Assembly (NCBI RefSeq): GCF_025148125.1 | Contig: NZ_CP102267.1 | Span: forward strand, 695,001-759,000 | DNA length: 64,000 nucleotides | Reading direction: 5' to 3' | From: Blautia wexlerae DSM 19850 | Lineage (GTDB): Bacteria > Bacillota > Clostridia > Lachnospirales > Lachnospiraceae | Part shown: positions 25,156 through 33,213 of the stretch, piece after piece | Layout of the letters: the number at the start of each line of letters is the position of its first letter | How positions within the stretch are numbered: the stretch's first letter is position 1 | Program-made: the position numbers and the translations under genes | The notes under the pieces: generated by a model | Database searches by the model: none | Told to the model about the DNA's origin: nothing | What the model saw: only the letters and a program-made list of their open reading frames with translations

Positions 25156-25161
25156 TATAAT
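25133..25161 (+). promoter_or_regulatory. Promoter of a short RNA converging on the small toxin gene
   Basis: TTGCAA (25133-25138), 17-bp spacer, TATAAT (25156-25161), reading toward the terminator at 25209-25241. Confidence 0.65.
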
Positions 25162-25167
25162 GCCAGT

Positions 25168-25241
25168 AGGCAAAATGATAAGGTTAAATTCATTTATAAC
25201 ACAGCAAAAGCCCCAGAGTTGCGACCTCTGAGGCTTTTTTA
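25168..25241 (+). ncRNA. Candidate antisense (antitoxin) RNA, about 75 nt
   Basis: From the start predicted by the 25133-25161 promoter to the hairpin AGCCCCAGAG/CTCTGAGGCT (25209-25237) followed by six T. On the opposite strand the same stem is followed by TTTTGC and could stop the toxin mRNA, so the two RNAs would overlap at their 3' ends, as in txpA/RatA or bsrG/SR4. Inferred from layout only. Confidence 0.5.
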
Positions 25242-25288
25242 TTCCGTTTGGGCAGGGTGGCTTATTCCCCCAGGCTGGCTACCAGCTG

Positions 25289-25372
25289 CTATTTTCTATC
25301 CAACCATTTGCAAATGTAGTAGGCGATTACACTTGCCAAGACAGAAAGCATAAATGATAAGATCATATCCAT
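25289..25372 (-). CDS. 27-aa membrane peptide, candidate type I toxin
   Basis: The frame encodes 27 residues starting MDMILSFMLSVLAS and ending ICKWLDRK: one membrane helix of about 18 residues with a short positively charged C-terminus, the usual design of type I toxins. A strong G-rich Shine-Dalgarno site lies 8 bp before the ATG. It is masked in a 5' UTR stem: CACCCC (25404-25409 complement) pairs with GGGGTG (25379-25384 complement). An extended -10 (TGATATAAT, complement of 25421-25429) lies upstream. Peptides of this look are common in clostridial genomes; activity here is untested. Confidence 0.65.
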   Translation of the reverse strand: MDMILSFMLSVLASVIAYYICKWLDRK

Positions 25373-25471
25373 TTACAACACCCCCCCTTTCTGCACCTGT
25401 CTAGGGGTGGTAGCTCAACTATTATATCATAGAACAATGTGTACAGAAAGACTATACTTGAAATATATACT

Positions 25472-25496
25472 GGGATAGTGGTGTGTGAACAGTAAC
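25472..25496. mobile_element. 25-bp solo end of the 143-bp MITE
   Basis: The 25 bp ending GTGAACAGTAAC are identical to the complement of 62681-62705, one end of the MITE found complete at 47050 and 62681. The rest of the element is absent. Confidence 0.7.
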
Positions 25497-25531
25497 TATG
25501 TTACAATTAGGTCTGTAATTATTATTAGTCT

Positions 25532-25560
25532 TTGACATTCCCGCATCTTTTTGATACTAT
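25532..25560 (+). promoter_or_regulatory. Promoter of the SNF transporter gene
   Basis: TTGACA (25532-25537), 17-bp spacer, TACTAT (25555-25560). Transcription should start near 25567, about 70 nt before the gene. Confidence 0.75.
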
Positions 25561-25582
25561 AGAATCAGTAAAAAACTAGCAG

Positions 25583-25616
25583 ACCTCCCATGGGAGAAAT
25601 CCTATGGGAGGTTTTT
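25583..25616 (+). terminator. Terminator hairpin inside the SNF gene leader (possible attenuator)
   Basis: ACCTCCCAT (25583-25591) pairs with ATGGGAGGT (25604-25612), followed by a five-T run. It lies between the promoter and the coding start, so transcription must pass it to express the transporter. Confidence 0.7.
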
Positions 25617-25636
25617 GTAACGAGGTGAGGTGTATA

Positions 25637-27022
25637 ATGAAAAAAGAAAACAATTCTGCACATAACCATAACAGAGGAAGCTTTTCCGGAAGGATTGGTT
25701 ATGTGCTGGCAGTTGCAGGTTCTGCAGTAGGACTGGGAAATATCTGGAGATTTCCATATCTTGCAGCGAAATATGGAGGCGGAATTTTCCTGCTGATCTA
25801 TATTCTTCTGACAGCGTCATTTGGTTATGTACTGATCATGTCAGAAACAGCCCTTGGACGAATGACCAGAAAGAGTCCGGTAGGTGCATTTGAGCATTTT
25901 GGAAAAACGAAATCATTCAAAATCGGCGGATGGTTAAATGCAGTGATTCCAATGCTGATCGTTCCTTATTACAGTACGATTGGCGGATGGGTAATTAAGT
26001 ATCTTGTGGAATATTTCAAAGGAAATGTCCAGGCAGTAGCGGAAGACGGATATTTTGGAAACTTTATTTCCGATTCCTGGCAGGTGGAACTCTGGTTTCT
26101 GGTATTTGCGGCGCTTGTATTCATCATCATTCTCGGTGGTGTACAGAACGGTGTAGAGAGAATGTCAAAGATCATGATGCCGGTTCTGGTAGTTCTGGCA
26201 GTCGTAGTTACAATCTATTCTGTCACACGTCCGGGTGCTGTTGAAGGTGTGAAATATTTCCTGATTCCGAATGTGAAAAATTTCTCCTGGATGACAGTAG
26301 TAGCAGCGATGGGACAGATGTTTTATTCTTTGTCCATTGCAATGGGAATCCTGTATACTTACGGTTCCTATGTCCGTAAAGATATGGATATTGAGAGATC
26401 TACCACACAGGTTGAGGTTTTCGATACAGGTATCGCAATCCTTGCAGGTCTGATGATCATCCCGGCGGTATTTTCATTCTCCGGTGGAAATCCTGAAACA
26501 CTTCAGGCAGGACCATCTCTGATGTTTATCACATTGCCAAAAGTATTTGCAAGTATGGGATTTGGTACTGCAACAGGAATCGTATTCTTCATACTTGTAT
26601 TACTTGCAGCCCTGACAAGTGCAGTTTCCCTGATGGAAACCAGTGTTTCCACATTCATGGACGAACTTCATTGGAGCCGTAAGAAATGCTGCGGTCTGAT
26701 GGTCGTGATCATGATTGTACTTGGAACCGCATCTTCCATGGGATATGGACTTCTGGATTTCATTCGTATCTTTGGAATGAACTTCCTTGACTTCTTCGAT
26801 TTTATAACAAACTCAGTAATGATGCCGCTGGCAGCACTTGCAACCTGTATTCTGATTCTTCGTGTTGTTGGTATTGATGGAATGGTAAAAGAAATTGAAC
26901 AGTCTTCTCCATTCCGCAGAAAGAAACTGTACAGAGTATTTATCAAATACTTTGCAACGATTTGTCTGATTATTATTTTGCTGAGTTCTATTGCAAACGT
27001 TTTGGGAATTATCAGTATGTAA
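25637..27022 (+). CDS. Sodium-dependent transporter, neurotransmitter:sodium symporter (SNF) family
   Basis: A 461-aa membrane protein with about eleven to twelve helices. The N-terminus has the family hallmark (GRIGYVLAVAGSAVGLGNIWRFPYLAAKYGGG) with residues that bind sodium and amino-acid substrate in LeuT-like proteins. Bacterial members import amino acids such as tryptophan, tyrosine or alanine; the substrate here is not evident. The ATG at 25637 follows GAGGTGAGG and is preferred over an upstream in-frame ATG. It is the first core gene right of the island. Confidence 0.93.
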   Translation: MKKENNSAHNHNRGSFSGRIGYVLAVAGSAVGLGNIWRFPYLAAKYGGGIFLLIYILLTASFGYVLIMSETALGRMTRKSPVGAFEHFGKTKSFKIGGWLNAVIPMLIVPYYSTIGGWVIKYLVEYFKGNVQAVAEDGYFGNFISDSWQVELWFLVFAALVFIIILGGVQNGVERMSKIMMPVLVVLAVVVTIYSVTRPGAVEGVKYFLIPNVKNFSWMTVVAAMGQMFYSLSIAMGILYTYGSYVRKDMDIERSTTQVEVFDTGIAILAGLMIIPAVFSFSGGNPETLQAGPSLMFITLPKVFASMGFGTATGIVFFILVLLAALTSAVSLMETSVSTFMDELHWSRKKCCGLMVVIMIVLGTASSMGYGLLDFIRIFGMNFLDFFDFITNSVMMPLAALATCILILRVVGIDGMVKEIEQSSPFRRKKLYRVFIKYFATICLIIILLSSIANVLGIISM

Positions 27023-27055
27023 AAAATATATGACTCTTTTTACAAAGAATGCAGC

Positions 27056-27241
27056 ATGGATCAACTGCAAGACAAGAGAAGAAGCAACTGCACAGTTCAC
27101 CAGGAAGAATGGCTGGCAGGCAAACATGGCAGGAAATCTGCCAATGAATGTGTGAAATGTGGTAAGTGCGAAGAAGTATGTCCGCAGCACATTAAGATCA
27201 GAGATGAGCTGGAGAAAATTGCAGCAGAACTTTTGGGGTAA
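27056..27241 (+). pseudogene. Orphan 4Fe-4S-binding C-terminal fragment
   Basis: A 61-aa frame whose second half (ECVKCGKCEEVCPQHIKIRDELEKIAAEL) carries a complete CxxCxxCxxxCP cluster motif, as at the C-terminus of ferredoxin-linked aldo/keto reductases. The first half matches nothing I know and there is no catalytic domain upstream; only 33 bp separate it from the SNF gene. It is probably the residue of a deleted aldo/keto reductase, though a small ferredoxin-like protein is possible. Confidence 0.45.
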
Positions 27242-27277
27242 ATTGCTATAGATAAGAGTAGAAAAGAGGAGTGAAAC

Positions 27278-27913
27278 ATGAAATTCGATAAAGAGAAAAT
27301 GCGCTTATACGCAATAACGGACCGTCACTGGCTTAATGGGCGGAACCTTAAGGAAGTGGTAAAGGAGAGTCTGGATGGAGGCGTAACCTTTCTGCAGCTC
27401 AGAGATAAAAATTCAGATGATGAAACTTTCCTGCAGGAAGCAGCTGAACTTCAGGAATTATGCAGAGATTATAAGGTACCTCTGATCATAAATGACAATG
27501 TGGAAATTGCTTTGAAGATGAATGCAGATGGTGTTCATGTAGGGCAGAGTGATATGGAAGCAGGTGCTGTGCGTGAGAAACTTGGACCGGATAAAATCCT
27601 GGGAGTTTCGGCACGAACGGTAGAGCAGGCATTGCTTGCACAGGAGCGTGGTGCAGATTATCTGGGGGTGGGTGCAGTATTTGCAACCGGTTCAAAAGCA
27701 GATGCGGCAGAACTTCCCCATGAAACACTGAAGGCAATCTGTGAAGTGGTATCTATCCCTGTGGTGGCAATCGGGGGGATCACAGCAGAAAATATATCTC
27801 AGCTAAAGGGAACAGGGATTTGCGGTGTGGCAGTGATCAGTGCCATTTATGCTCAAAATAACATTAAAGAAGCAGCAGAAGAACTGAAAGAGGCAGTAGA
27901 TAAGATTGTATGA
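27278..27913 (+). CDS. thiE: Thiamine-phosphate synthase ThiE
   Basis: A 211-aa TIM-barrel enzyme joining hydroxymethylpyrimidine diphosphate and thiazole phosphate to thiamine phosphate. Visible motifs include YAITDRHWL, LQLRDKN, INDNVEIAL, DGVHVGQSD, GVGAVFATGSK and IPVVAIGGI. A GAGGAGTG site precedes the ATG. thiD follows after 25 bp. No TPP riboswitch is seen in the 36 bp upstream. Confidence 0.96.
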   Translation: MKFDKEKMRLYAITDRHWLNGRNLKEVVKESLDGGVTFLQLRDKNSDDETFLQEAAELQELCRDYKVPLIINDNVEIALKMNADGVHVGQSDMEAGAVREKLGPDKILGVSARTVEQALLAQERGADYLGVGAVFATGSKADAAELPHETLKAICEVVSIPVVAIGGITAENISQLKGTGICGVAVISAIYAQNNIKEAAEELKEAVDKIV

Positions 27914-27938
27914 TAGCAGAAATGAGAGGAAGACAATT

Positions 27939-28748
27939 ATGAGAACTGCACTGACGATCGCAGGAAGTGATTCCAGCGGAGGCGCCGGAATCCAGGCAGA
28001 TATTAAGACAATGATCACAAATGGTGTATATGCAATGAGTGCCATTACCGCATTAACTGCACAGAATACAACCGGTGTACAGGCAATATTAAATGTAACA
28101 CCGGAATTTCTGGGGCAGGAATTGGATTCTGTTTTTCAGGATATTTATCCGGATGCGGTAAAAATCGGAATGGTATCAGATAAAGATCTGATTCATGTAA
28201 TAGCAGAGAAACTGAAACAATATAAAGCGGAAAACATTGTTGTGGATCCTGTTATGGTTGCAACAAGCGGTGCCAAGCTGATCAGTGATGATGCAGTGGA
28301 GATATTGAAGCAGGAACTGTTTCCACTGGCTGATGTGCTTACTCCGAATATTCCGGAGGCAGAGGTTCTGGTTGAAATGTCAGTGACCAATGCAGAGGAA
28401 ATGATAGAGGCTGCCGGAAAGATTTCTGAGACATACCATTGTGCAGTACTTTGCAAAGGCGGACACAGCATTAATGATGCAAATGATCTGCTTTACTATG
28501 ATGGAAAATATTGCTGGTTTGAAGGAAAGCGTATCGATAATCCAAACACACATGGAACAGGCTGTACGTTGAGCAGTGCCATTGCTTCCAATCTTGCAAA
28601 GGGATATGACCTGCAGACTGCTGTAAAACGTTCTAAACAGTATATTTCAGGAGCACTGGCGGCAATGCTTGACCTGGGAAAGGGAAGTGGCCCTATGGAT
28701 CATGGATTTGCAATCCGAAATGAATATGTGAAAGAAAGTGAAAAGTGA
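27939..28748 (+). CDS. thiD: Hydroxymethylpyrimidine/phosphomethylpyrimidine kinase ThiD
   Basis: A 269-aa ribokinase-fold enzyme phosphorylating HMP and HMP-P. Motifs include ALTIAGSDSSGGAGIQADIK, VDPVMVATSG and the anion-hole region THGTGCTLSSAIA. The ATG at 27939 after GAGAGGAAG is preferred over one 33 bp upstream. With thiE it supplies the pyrimidine branch and coupling step of thiamine synthesis or salvage. Confidence 0.96.
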   Translation: MRTALTIAGSDSSGGAGIQADIKTMITNGVYAMSAITALTAQNTTGVQAILNVTPEFLGQELDSVFQDIYPDAVKIGMVSDKDLIHVIAEKLKQYKAENIVVDPVMVATSGAKLISDDAVEILKQELFPLADVLTPNIPEAEVLVEMSVTNAEEMIEAAGKISETYHCAVLCKGGHSINDANDLLYYDGKYCWFEGKRIDNPNTHGTGCTLSSAIASNLAKGYDLQTAVKRSKQYISGALAAMLDLGKGSGPMDHGFAIRNEYVKESEK

Positions 28749-28756
28749 GAATAGCT

Positions 28757-29623
28757 ATGGAAGACAACAAAAAGAAAGGCCTCGGAATGGTTCTGGAAGG
28801 TGGAGGTATGCGGGGACTGTATACAGCCGGAGTTCTGGATGAGCTGATGGAGCAGGGGATTTATGCAGATTCTACAGTTGGCGTTTCCGCCGGTGCAATT
28901 TTTGGATGTAATTATAAGTCCCGCCAGATTGGACGAACCCTTCGTTATAATACCAGATTCTGCAAGGATAAACGATATATGGGATTGAAAAGCTGGATCA
29001 CTACCGGCGATCTTTACAGCAAAGATTTTGCATATGGGGAGGTGCCCTGGAAGCTGGATGTTTTTGACACAGAGACATTTGCCAGATCACCCATGAAGTT
29101 TACGGTTGTATGTACAGATATTGAAACAGGAAAACCCTGCTATCAGGAATGCAGAATGGGAGACAGGCTGGATGTGGAATGGATGCGCGCATCAGCTTCC
29201 CTGCCACTGGCCGCCAGACCGGTAAAGCTGAATGGAAGAATGTATCTGGACGGAGGCATCTCAGATCCGATACCTGTAAACTGGATGCTTTCACAGGGGT
29301 ATGAGAAAAATGTGGTAGTGTGTACCCGTCATCCGGGATACAGAAAAGAACATAATAAGCTGATGCCACTGCTCAGACTGAAGTTCAGGGAGTATCCGGA
29401 GCTTGTAAAGCTTCTGGATGAACGTCATATTCAGTATAATCGTATGCTGGATAAAATCGCATATCTGGAAAAAGAGGGCAGGATCCATGTTATCCGCCCG
29501 GACAGAGACATCAGTGCAAAACCGGTTGAGCGTGATCCCGCCCATTTAAAGGAGATTTATGAGGTGGGACGGAGAGTGATGAAAGCTGATATGGAGAAAC
29601 TGAAGGCGTATTTGGCAGAGTAA
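28757..29623 (+). CDS. Patatin-like phospholipase family protein
   Basis: A 288-aa hydrolase of the RssA/YlbK type. The oxyanion-hole motif GGGMRG, nucleophile elbow GVSAG and catalytic Asp motif DGG (LDGGISDP) are all present, giving a complete Ser-Asp dyad. Substrate is likely a lipid acyl ester. A GTG at 28745 overlapping the thiD stop could also serve as start. It appears to be the last gene of the thi operon. Confidence 0.9.
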   Translation: MEDNKKKGLGMVLEGGGMRGLYTAGVLDELMEQGIYADSTVGVSAGAIFGCNYKSRQIGRTLRYNTRFCKDKRYMGLKSWITTGDLYSKDFAYGEVPWKLDVFDTETFARSPMKFTVVCTDIETGKPCYQECRMGDRLDVEWMRASASLPLAARPVKLNGRMYLDGGISDPIPVNWMLSQGYEKNVVVCTRHPGYRKEHNKLMPLLRLKFREYPELVKLLDERHIQYNRMLDKIAYLEKEGRIHVIRPDRDISAKPVERDPAHLKEIYEVGRRVMKADMEKLKAYLAE

Positions 29624-30001
29624 TGTTTAGTCTATCAGCAGGTAGCGAATCCGGTGATAGATTTCCATCTGATTGCAATTGACTTTGGGTGAGGAATTAT
29701 GAACAGCAGCAAGTTATCAGTAAAGCTGTCAGATACAACGAAGTCAGTAAAAACAGACAGGAATAAAAATTGTATAAAACTGGTACATAAACCAATTAAA
29801 ACAGTACTGATTTATCAGTTGCTGTTTTTTTTTCGCAAAATAATACTTTTGTTCTATTGCTGTAAACAGCAAATATATCAATGTGTTTTCCTAATCTAAA
29901 TGCTATAATCCGAAAAAAGTCCCATAGAGAAAATGCTATTAAAGGCTATATAATAAAACCATCAAAAACAAGCGCGCTGATAAAAAACAGGAGGAAATTT
30001 T
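29624..30001 (+). promoter_or_regulatory. Intergenic region with terminator, palindrome and promoter for the sugar ABC operon
   Basis: ACAGTACTGA-TTTA-TCAGTTGCTGT followed by nine T (about 29801-29833) is an intrinsic terminator. TTGCTGT-AA-ACAGCAA (29857-29872) is a perfect dyad suited to a LacI-type repressor. TATAAT at 29904-29909 is the likely -10 of the operon, lacking a good -35. Short frames here show no coding character. Confidence 0.6.
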
Positions 30002-31372
30002 ATGAAGAGAAGAGGAATGGCTTTAGGTCTGGCGGCATTAATGACCTGTACTGCTTTATTTACCACAACTGCGAAGGCAGAAAACAAGGGTAGTGACGAG
30101 AAAGAAACTATAAAATTCACTTACTGGGGAAGCGGAGACGAAAAAAAGGCTATTGAGGAATCTGTAGATAAATTCATGGAAGCAAACCCCAATATTGAAG
30201 TGGATCTGATGCATATTCCATCTGAGGATTTCCTGACAAAATTGAATGCTATGATTGCAGCCGGCGAAGCACCGGATGTAAGTTATTCAGCTTCATGGAA
30301 ATGTCAGATGGGTGAGGATGGCCTGATTTATAATTTCTATGATCTTCTGGATGATATGGGACTTAGTAAAGATGATTATCTGTCTACCTGTTGGTGGAAC
30401 TGGAGTCCTACAGAATCAGCAGGACCTGTTCAGGCCAATGTTACAACAAATCTGATGTACAATGTAGACTGCTTCGAAGAGGCAGGGGTAGATCTGCCGC
30501 CGACTAAGGTAGAGGAAGCCTGGTCATGGGATGAATTTGTAGAGATGGCACAAAAACTGACGCTGGATACAGAAGGAAGAAATGCAGCTGATCCGGATTT
30601 TGATGCAAATAATATTAAACAGTACGGTGTAATGTTTGGAACAGACTGGAATGTATATATGCCGTTTATTCTATCAGCAGGCGGCGGTTACTTAGATGAG
30701 AGTATGGACGGACTTGGATTAAATGATGAGAAGTCAGCTCAGATTTTACAGAATTTTGCAGATCTGATCAATGTGTACCATGTATCTCCTACAGCAGTAC
30801 AGAAGAATGCAATGCCAAGTGCAGCAACAGCACTGGCTGCAAAACAGACAGCAATGTACATTGACGGAAGCTGGAACCATCTGGATCTTATGAATTCAGG
30901 ATGCAACTGGGGCGTAGGTGTTCTCCCAATTGATGAAAACTATACTACTTTCTTTGATGGTGGTTCTTTGATTATATTCAAGAGTACAAAGCATCTGGAG
31001 GCTTCCGAAAAACTTTATCTGTGGCTTACAAATCCAGAAAGTTCAGAAAGAATCACAGAATTATACAGAACTTTATGGATGCCTGTACAGACAGAATATT
31101 ATACTGATCCGGATAAGATTGATTTCTGGGCATCTGAAGAATTGCCTGCAAGACCAGAGGGCTTTCAGGACGCTATTGTAAAGGCAACTTATGATCATGC
31201 AGTAGTGGCAACCGAAATTAACGTAAAGAATTTTAATGAGATTAATACATTAGTGGGCTCTGCACTGGAACAGGTGTGGTCTGGAAAGAAAACGGCAGAA
31301 GAAGCAATGACAGAAGTAAAAAGCCAGACGGATTCTTTGGTAGAAGGAACCTATTCAGGAGAACGTTCTTAA
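30002..31372 (+). CDS. Extracellular sugar-binding protein of a CUT1 ABC transporter
   Basis: A 456-aa family 1 solute-binding protein with an N-terminal signal peptide (MKRRGMALGLAALMTCTALF, cleavage near TAKA-EN; no good lipobox). Typical features are KFTYWGSGDEKKAIEES, NPNIEVDLMHIPSEDFLTKLNAMIAAGEAPDV split across strands, and the hinge DGGSLIIFKSTKH. It delivers an oligosaccharide to the two permeases encoded downstream. No ATPase is in the operon, as is common for CUT1 systems using a shared MsmK/UgpC-type ATPase. A GGAGGAAATTTT site precedes the ATG. Confidence 0.92.
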   Translation: MKRRGMALGLAALMTCTALFTTTAKAENKGSDEKETIKFTYWGSGDEKKAIEESVDKFMEANPNIEVDLMHIPSEDFLTKLNAMIAAGEAPDVSYSASWKCQMGEDGLIYNFYDLLDDMGLSKDDYLSTCWWNWSPTESAGPVQANVTTNLMYNVDCFEEAGVDLPPTKVEEAWSWDEFVEMAQKLTLDTEGRNAADPDFDANNIKQYGVMFGTDWNVYMPFILSAGGGYLDESMDGLGLNDEKSAQILQNFADLINVYHVSPTAVQKNAMPSAATALAAKQTAMYIDGSWNHLDLMNSGCNWGVGVLPIDENYTTFFDGGSLIIFKSTKHLEASEKLYLWLTNPESSERITELYRTLWMPVQTEYYTDPDKIDFWASEELPARPEGFQDAIVKATYDHAVVATEINVKNFNEINTLVGSALEQVWSGKKTAEEAMTEVKSQTDSLVEGTYSGERS

Positions 31373-31384
31373 AGTATTCAAGTG

Positions 31385-31407
31385 AAAGGCTGCTTTTGGC
31401 AGCCTTT
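31385..31407 (+). terminator. Hairpin between binding protein and permease
   Basis: AAAGGCTGC (31385-31393) pairs with GCAGCCTTT (31399-31407). It may stabilise the binding-protein mRNA and reduce read-through so the binding protein is made in excess. A TATAAT at 31423-31428 could give an extra start for the permeases. Confidence 0.55.
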
Positions 31408-31445
31408 CCTGATTGAAATAGCTATAATGCCAGAAAGGAATAAAT

Positions 31446-32357
31446 ATGCAGACGAAAATAAAGTATAAAATGACAAATCGCGAGAAAAGAGAAAATCGTT
31501 GGGGAATTTTATTCAGTCTTCCCTGTATTCTGGGATTTTTGATTTTTGCATTGCTTCCGATGGCAGTCAGTCTGGGATTGAGTTTTACAAATTTTAATTT
31601 TACAACAGGCGGACAGTTTATAGGAATCAGCAACTATAAAAATCTGTTCAGTGGAAGTGATCCGTATTTTTATAAATCATTACTTGTAACAGTAATTTAT
31701 GTTGCGCTTTCTGTACCGACAGCTATCATATTTTCTTTTTTTATAGCAATGCTGTTAAATACAAATGTAAAAGGAAAAGGATTTTTCAGAACAATCTTTT
31801 ATCTTCCGACTGTAGTTCCGATCGTAGCAATGGCAGCGATTTGGATGTGGATTTTCAATCCGGACATGGGATTGGCAAACAATATTTTAAAGGCAATGCA
31901 TTTACCGGTAAGTACATGGCTTTCAGGTGAAAGTTCAGTTATTCCCACACTGGTTTTTATTAATCTGTGGACTACCGGATCAACAATGGTAATTTTCCTT
32001 GCCGGAATGCAGGATGTACCAAGACAGCTTCTGGAAGCAGTTGAGATTGATGGAGGCGGATTCTGGGCAAAGCTGCTTCATGTTACGATTCCTATGATGA
32101 CTCCTACAATTTTTTATAATGTGGTAATGGGAATCATCAATGGATTCCAGATATTTACCCAGTCTTATGTTATGACACAGGGTGGACCAAACAATTCCAG
32201 TTTGTTCTATGTATACTATCTGTACAGAGAAGCATTTGAGTTTGGAAGAATGGGAAATGCCTGTGCAGTTGCCTGGGTATTGTTCCTGATCATTATGGTA
32301 CTGACTGCAGTCATATTTAAGTTTTCCAACCGTTGGGTTTATTATGGAGGAGAATGA
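31446..32357 (+). CDS. CUT1 sugar ABC permease (MalF/UgpA type)
   Basis: A 303-aa permease with six helices. The EAA coupling loop reads LLEAVEIDGGGFWAKLLHVTIPMMTP. The stop lies within the start region of the second permease, so the two are cotranslated. Confidence 0.93.
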   Translation: MQTKIKYKMTNREKRENRWGILFSLPCILGFLIFALLPMAVSLGLSFTNFNFTTGGQFIGISNYKNLFSGSDPYFYKSLLVTVIYVALSVPTAIIFSFFIAMLLNTNVKGKGFFRTIFYLPTVVPIVAMAAIWMWIFNPDMGLANNILKAMHLPVSTWLSGESSVIPTLVFINLWTTGSTMVIFLAGMQDVPRQLLEAVEIDGGGFWAKLLHVTIPMMTPTIFYNVVMGIINGFQIFTQSYVMTQGGPNNSSLFYVYYLYREAFEFGRMGNACAVAWVLFLIIMVLTAVIFKFSNRWVYYGGE

Positions 32358-32359
32358 AT

Positions 32360-33196
32360 ATGAAGAATACAAAGAAAATTATTTCAAAAATTCTAATATA
32401 CTTTGCGCTGATTTTAGGTGTTTTGTTTTGTCTGGTTCCTTTGTACTGGATGATCAGAAGTTCACTGATGAACACAGTGGAAGTGTTTATGATGCCGCCT
32501 CGCTGGATTCCTTCTAAATTTATGTGGGAAAACTATCAGGAAGTTTTTGATACACTTCCCTTTGGAAAATATTTCCTGAATTCATTTATTGTAACCGGAG
32601 GATGTGTAGTGGGAACAATGCTTACCAGTTCCATCTGTGCATATGGATTGGCAAGAATTAAATGGAGAGGCAGAAATGTGGTATTTGCCTGCATTATCAG
32701 CAGTATGATGCTTCCAGTTGCGGTTACTTTGATTCCTACATTTCTGATGTGGAGAACTATTGGAATAACAGACAGCTTTATTCCACTGATTGTTCCGGCA
32801 TGGTTTGGAGGCGGTGCATTTTACATATTCCTGCTTCGTCAGTTTTATCTGGGAATCCCGAAGGATTTTGATGAGGCAGCATATCTGGACGGTGCTTCCC
32901 ATATTCAGATTTTTACAAAAATTATCCTGCCAATTACAAAACCGGCCCTGGCTGTTGTAGGTATGTTTGCGTTTTTAAATTCCTGGAACGATTTCCTGAG
33001 TCCGCTTGTATATTTAAATTCTGAGAAAAAATATACAGTTGCACTGGGACTTCAGTTGTTTACTGGTTCTTACAGAGGTGAATGGAATTTAATGATGGCA
33101 GCAGCCTGCCTGGTGCTTGCACCTGTTGTGATTGTATTTGCCATTGGTCAGAAGTATCTTGTTGAGGGTGTAACAATGTCTGGTGTGAAAGGCTAA
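32360..33196 (+). CDS. CUT1 sugar ABC permease (MalG/UgpE type)
   Basis: A 278-aa permease with six helices and the EAA loop FDEAAYLDGASHIQIFTKIILPITKP. The ATG at 32360 lies 7 bp after GGAGGAG; an ATG at 32354, overlapping the previous stop, is the alternative. Partner of the permease before it. Confidence 0.92.
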   Translation: MKNTKKIISKILIYFALILGVLFCLVPLYWMIRSSLMNTVEVFMMPPRWIPSKFMWENYQEVFDTLPFGKYFLNSFIVTGGCVVGTMLTSSICAYGLARIKWRGRNVVFACIISSMMLPVAVTLIPTFLMWRTIGITDSFIPLIVPAWFGGGAFYIFLLRQFYLGIPKDFDEAAYLDGASHIQIFTKIILPITKPALAVVGMFAFLNSWNDFLSPLVYLNSEKKYTVALGLQLFTGSYRGEWNLMMAAACLVLAPVVIVFAIGQKYLVEGVTMSGVKG

Positions 33197-33213
33197 GAAT
33201 AGGAGGAAAAACA

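Noticed and set aside
6367..25531. Attachment-site direct repeats bounding the island
   Set aside because: No matching sequence of useful length was found at both edges by eye, so no att site is claimed.
27242..27277. TPP riboswitch before thiE
   Set aside because: Only 36 bp lie before thiE and no conserved aptamer core is present there or in the preceding fragment.
29699..30093. Two short plus-strand frames before the sugar-binding protein gene
   Set aside because: They run through a terminator and the promoter region, lack domains and have no good ribosome binding site.
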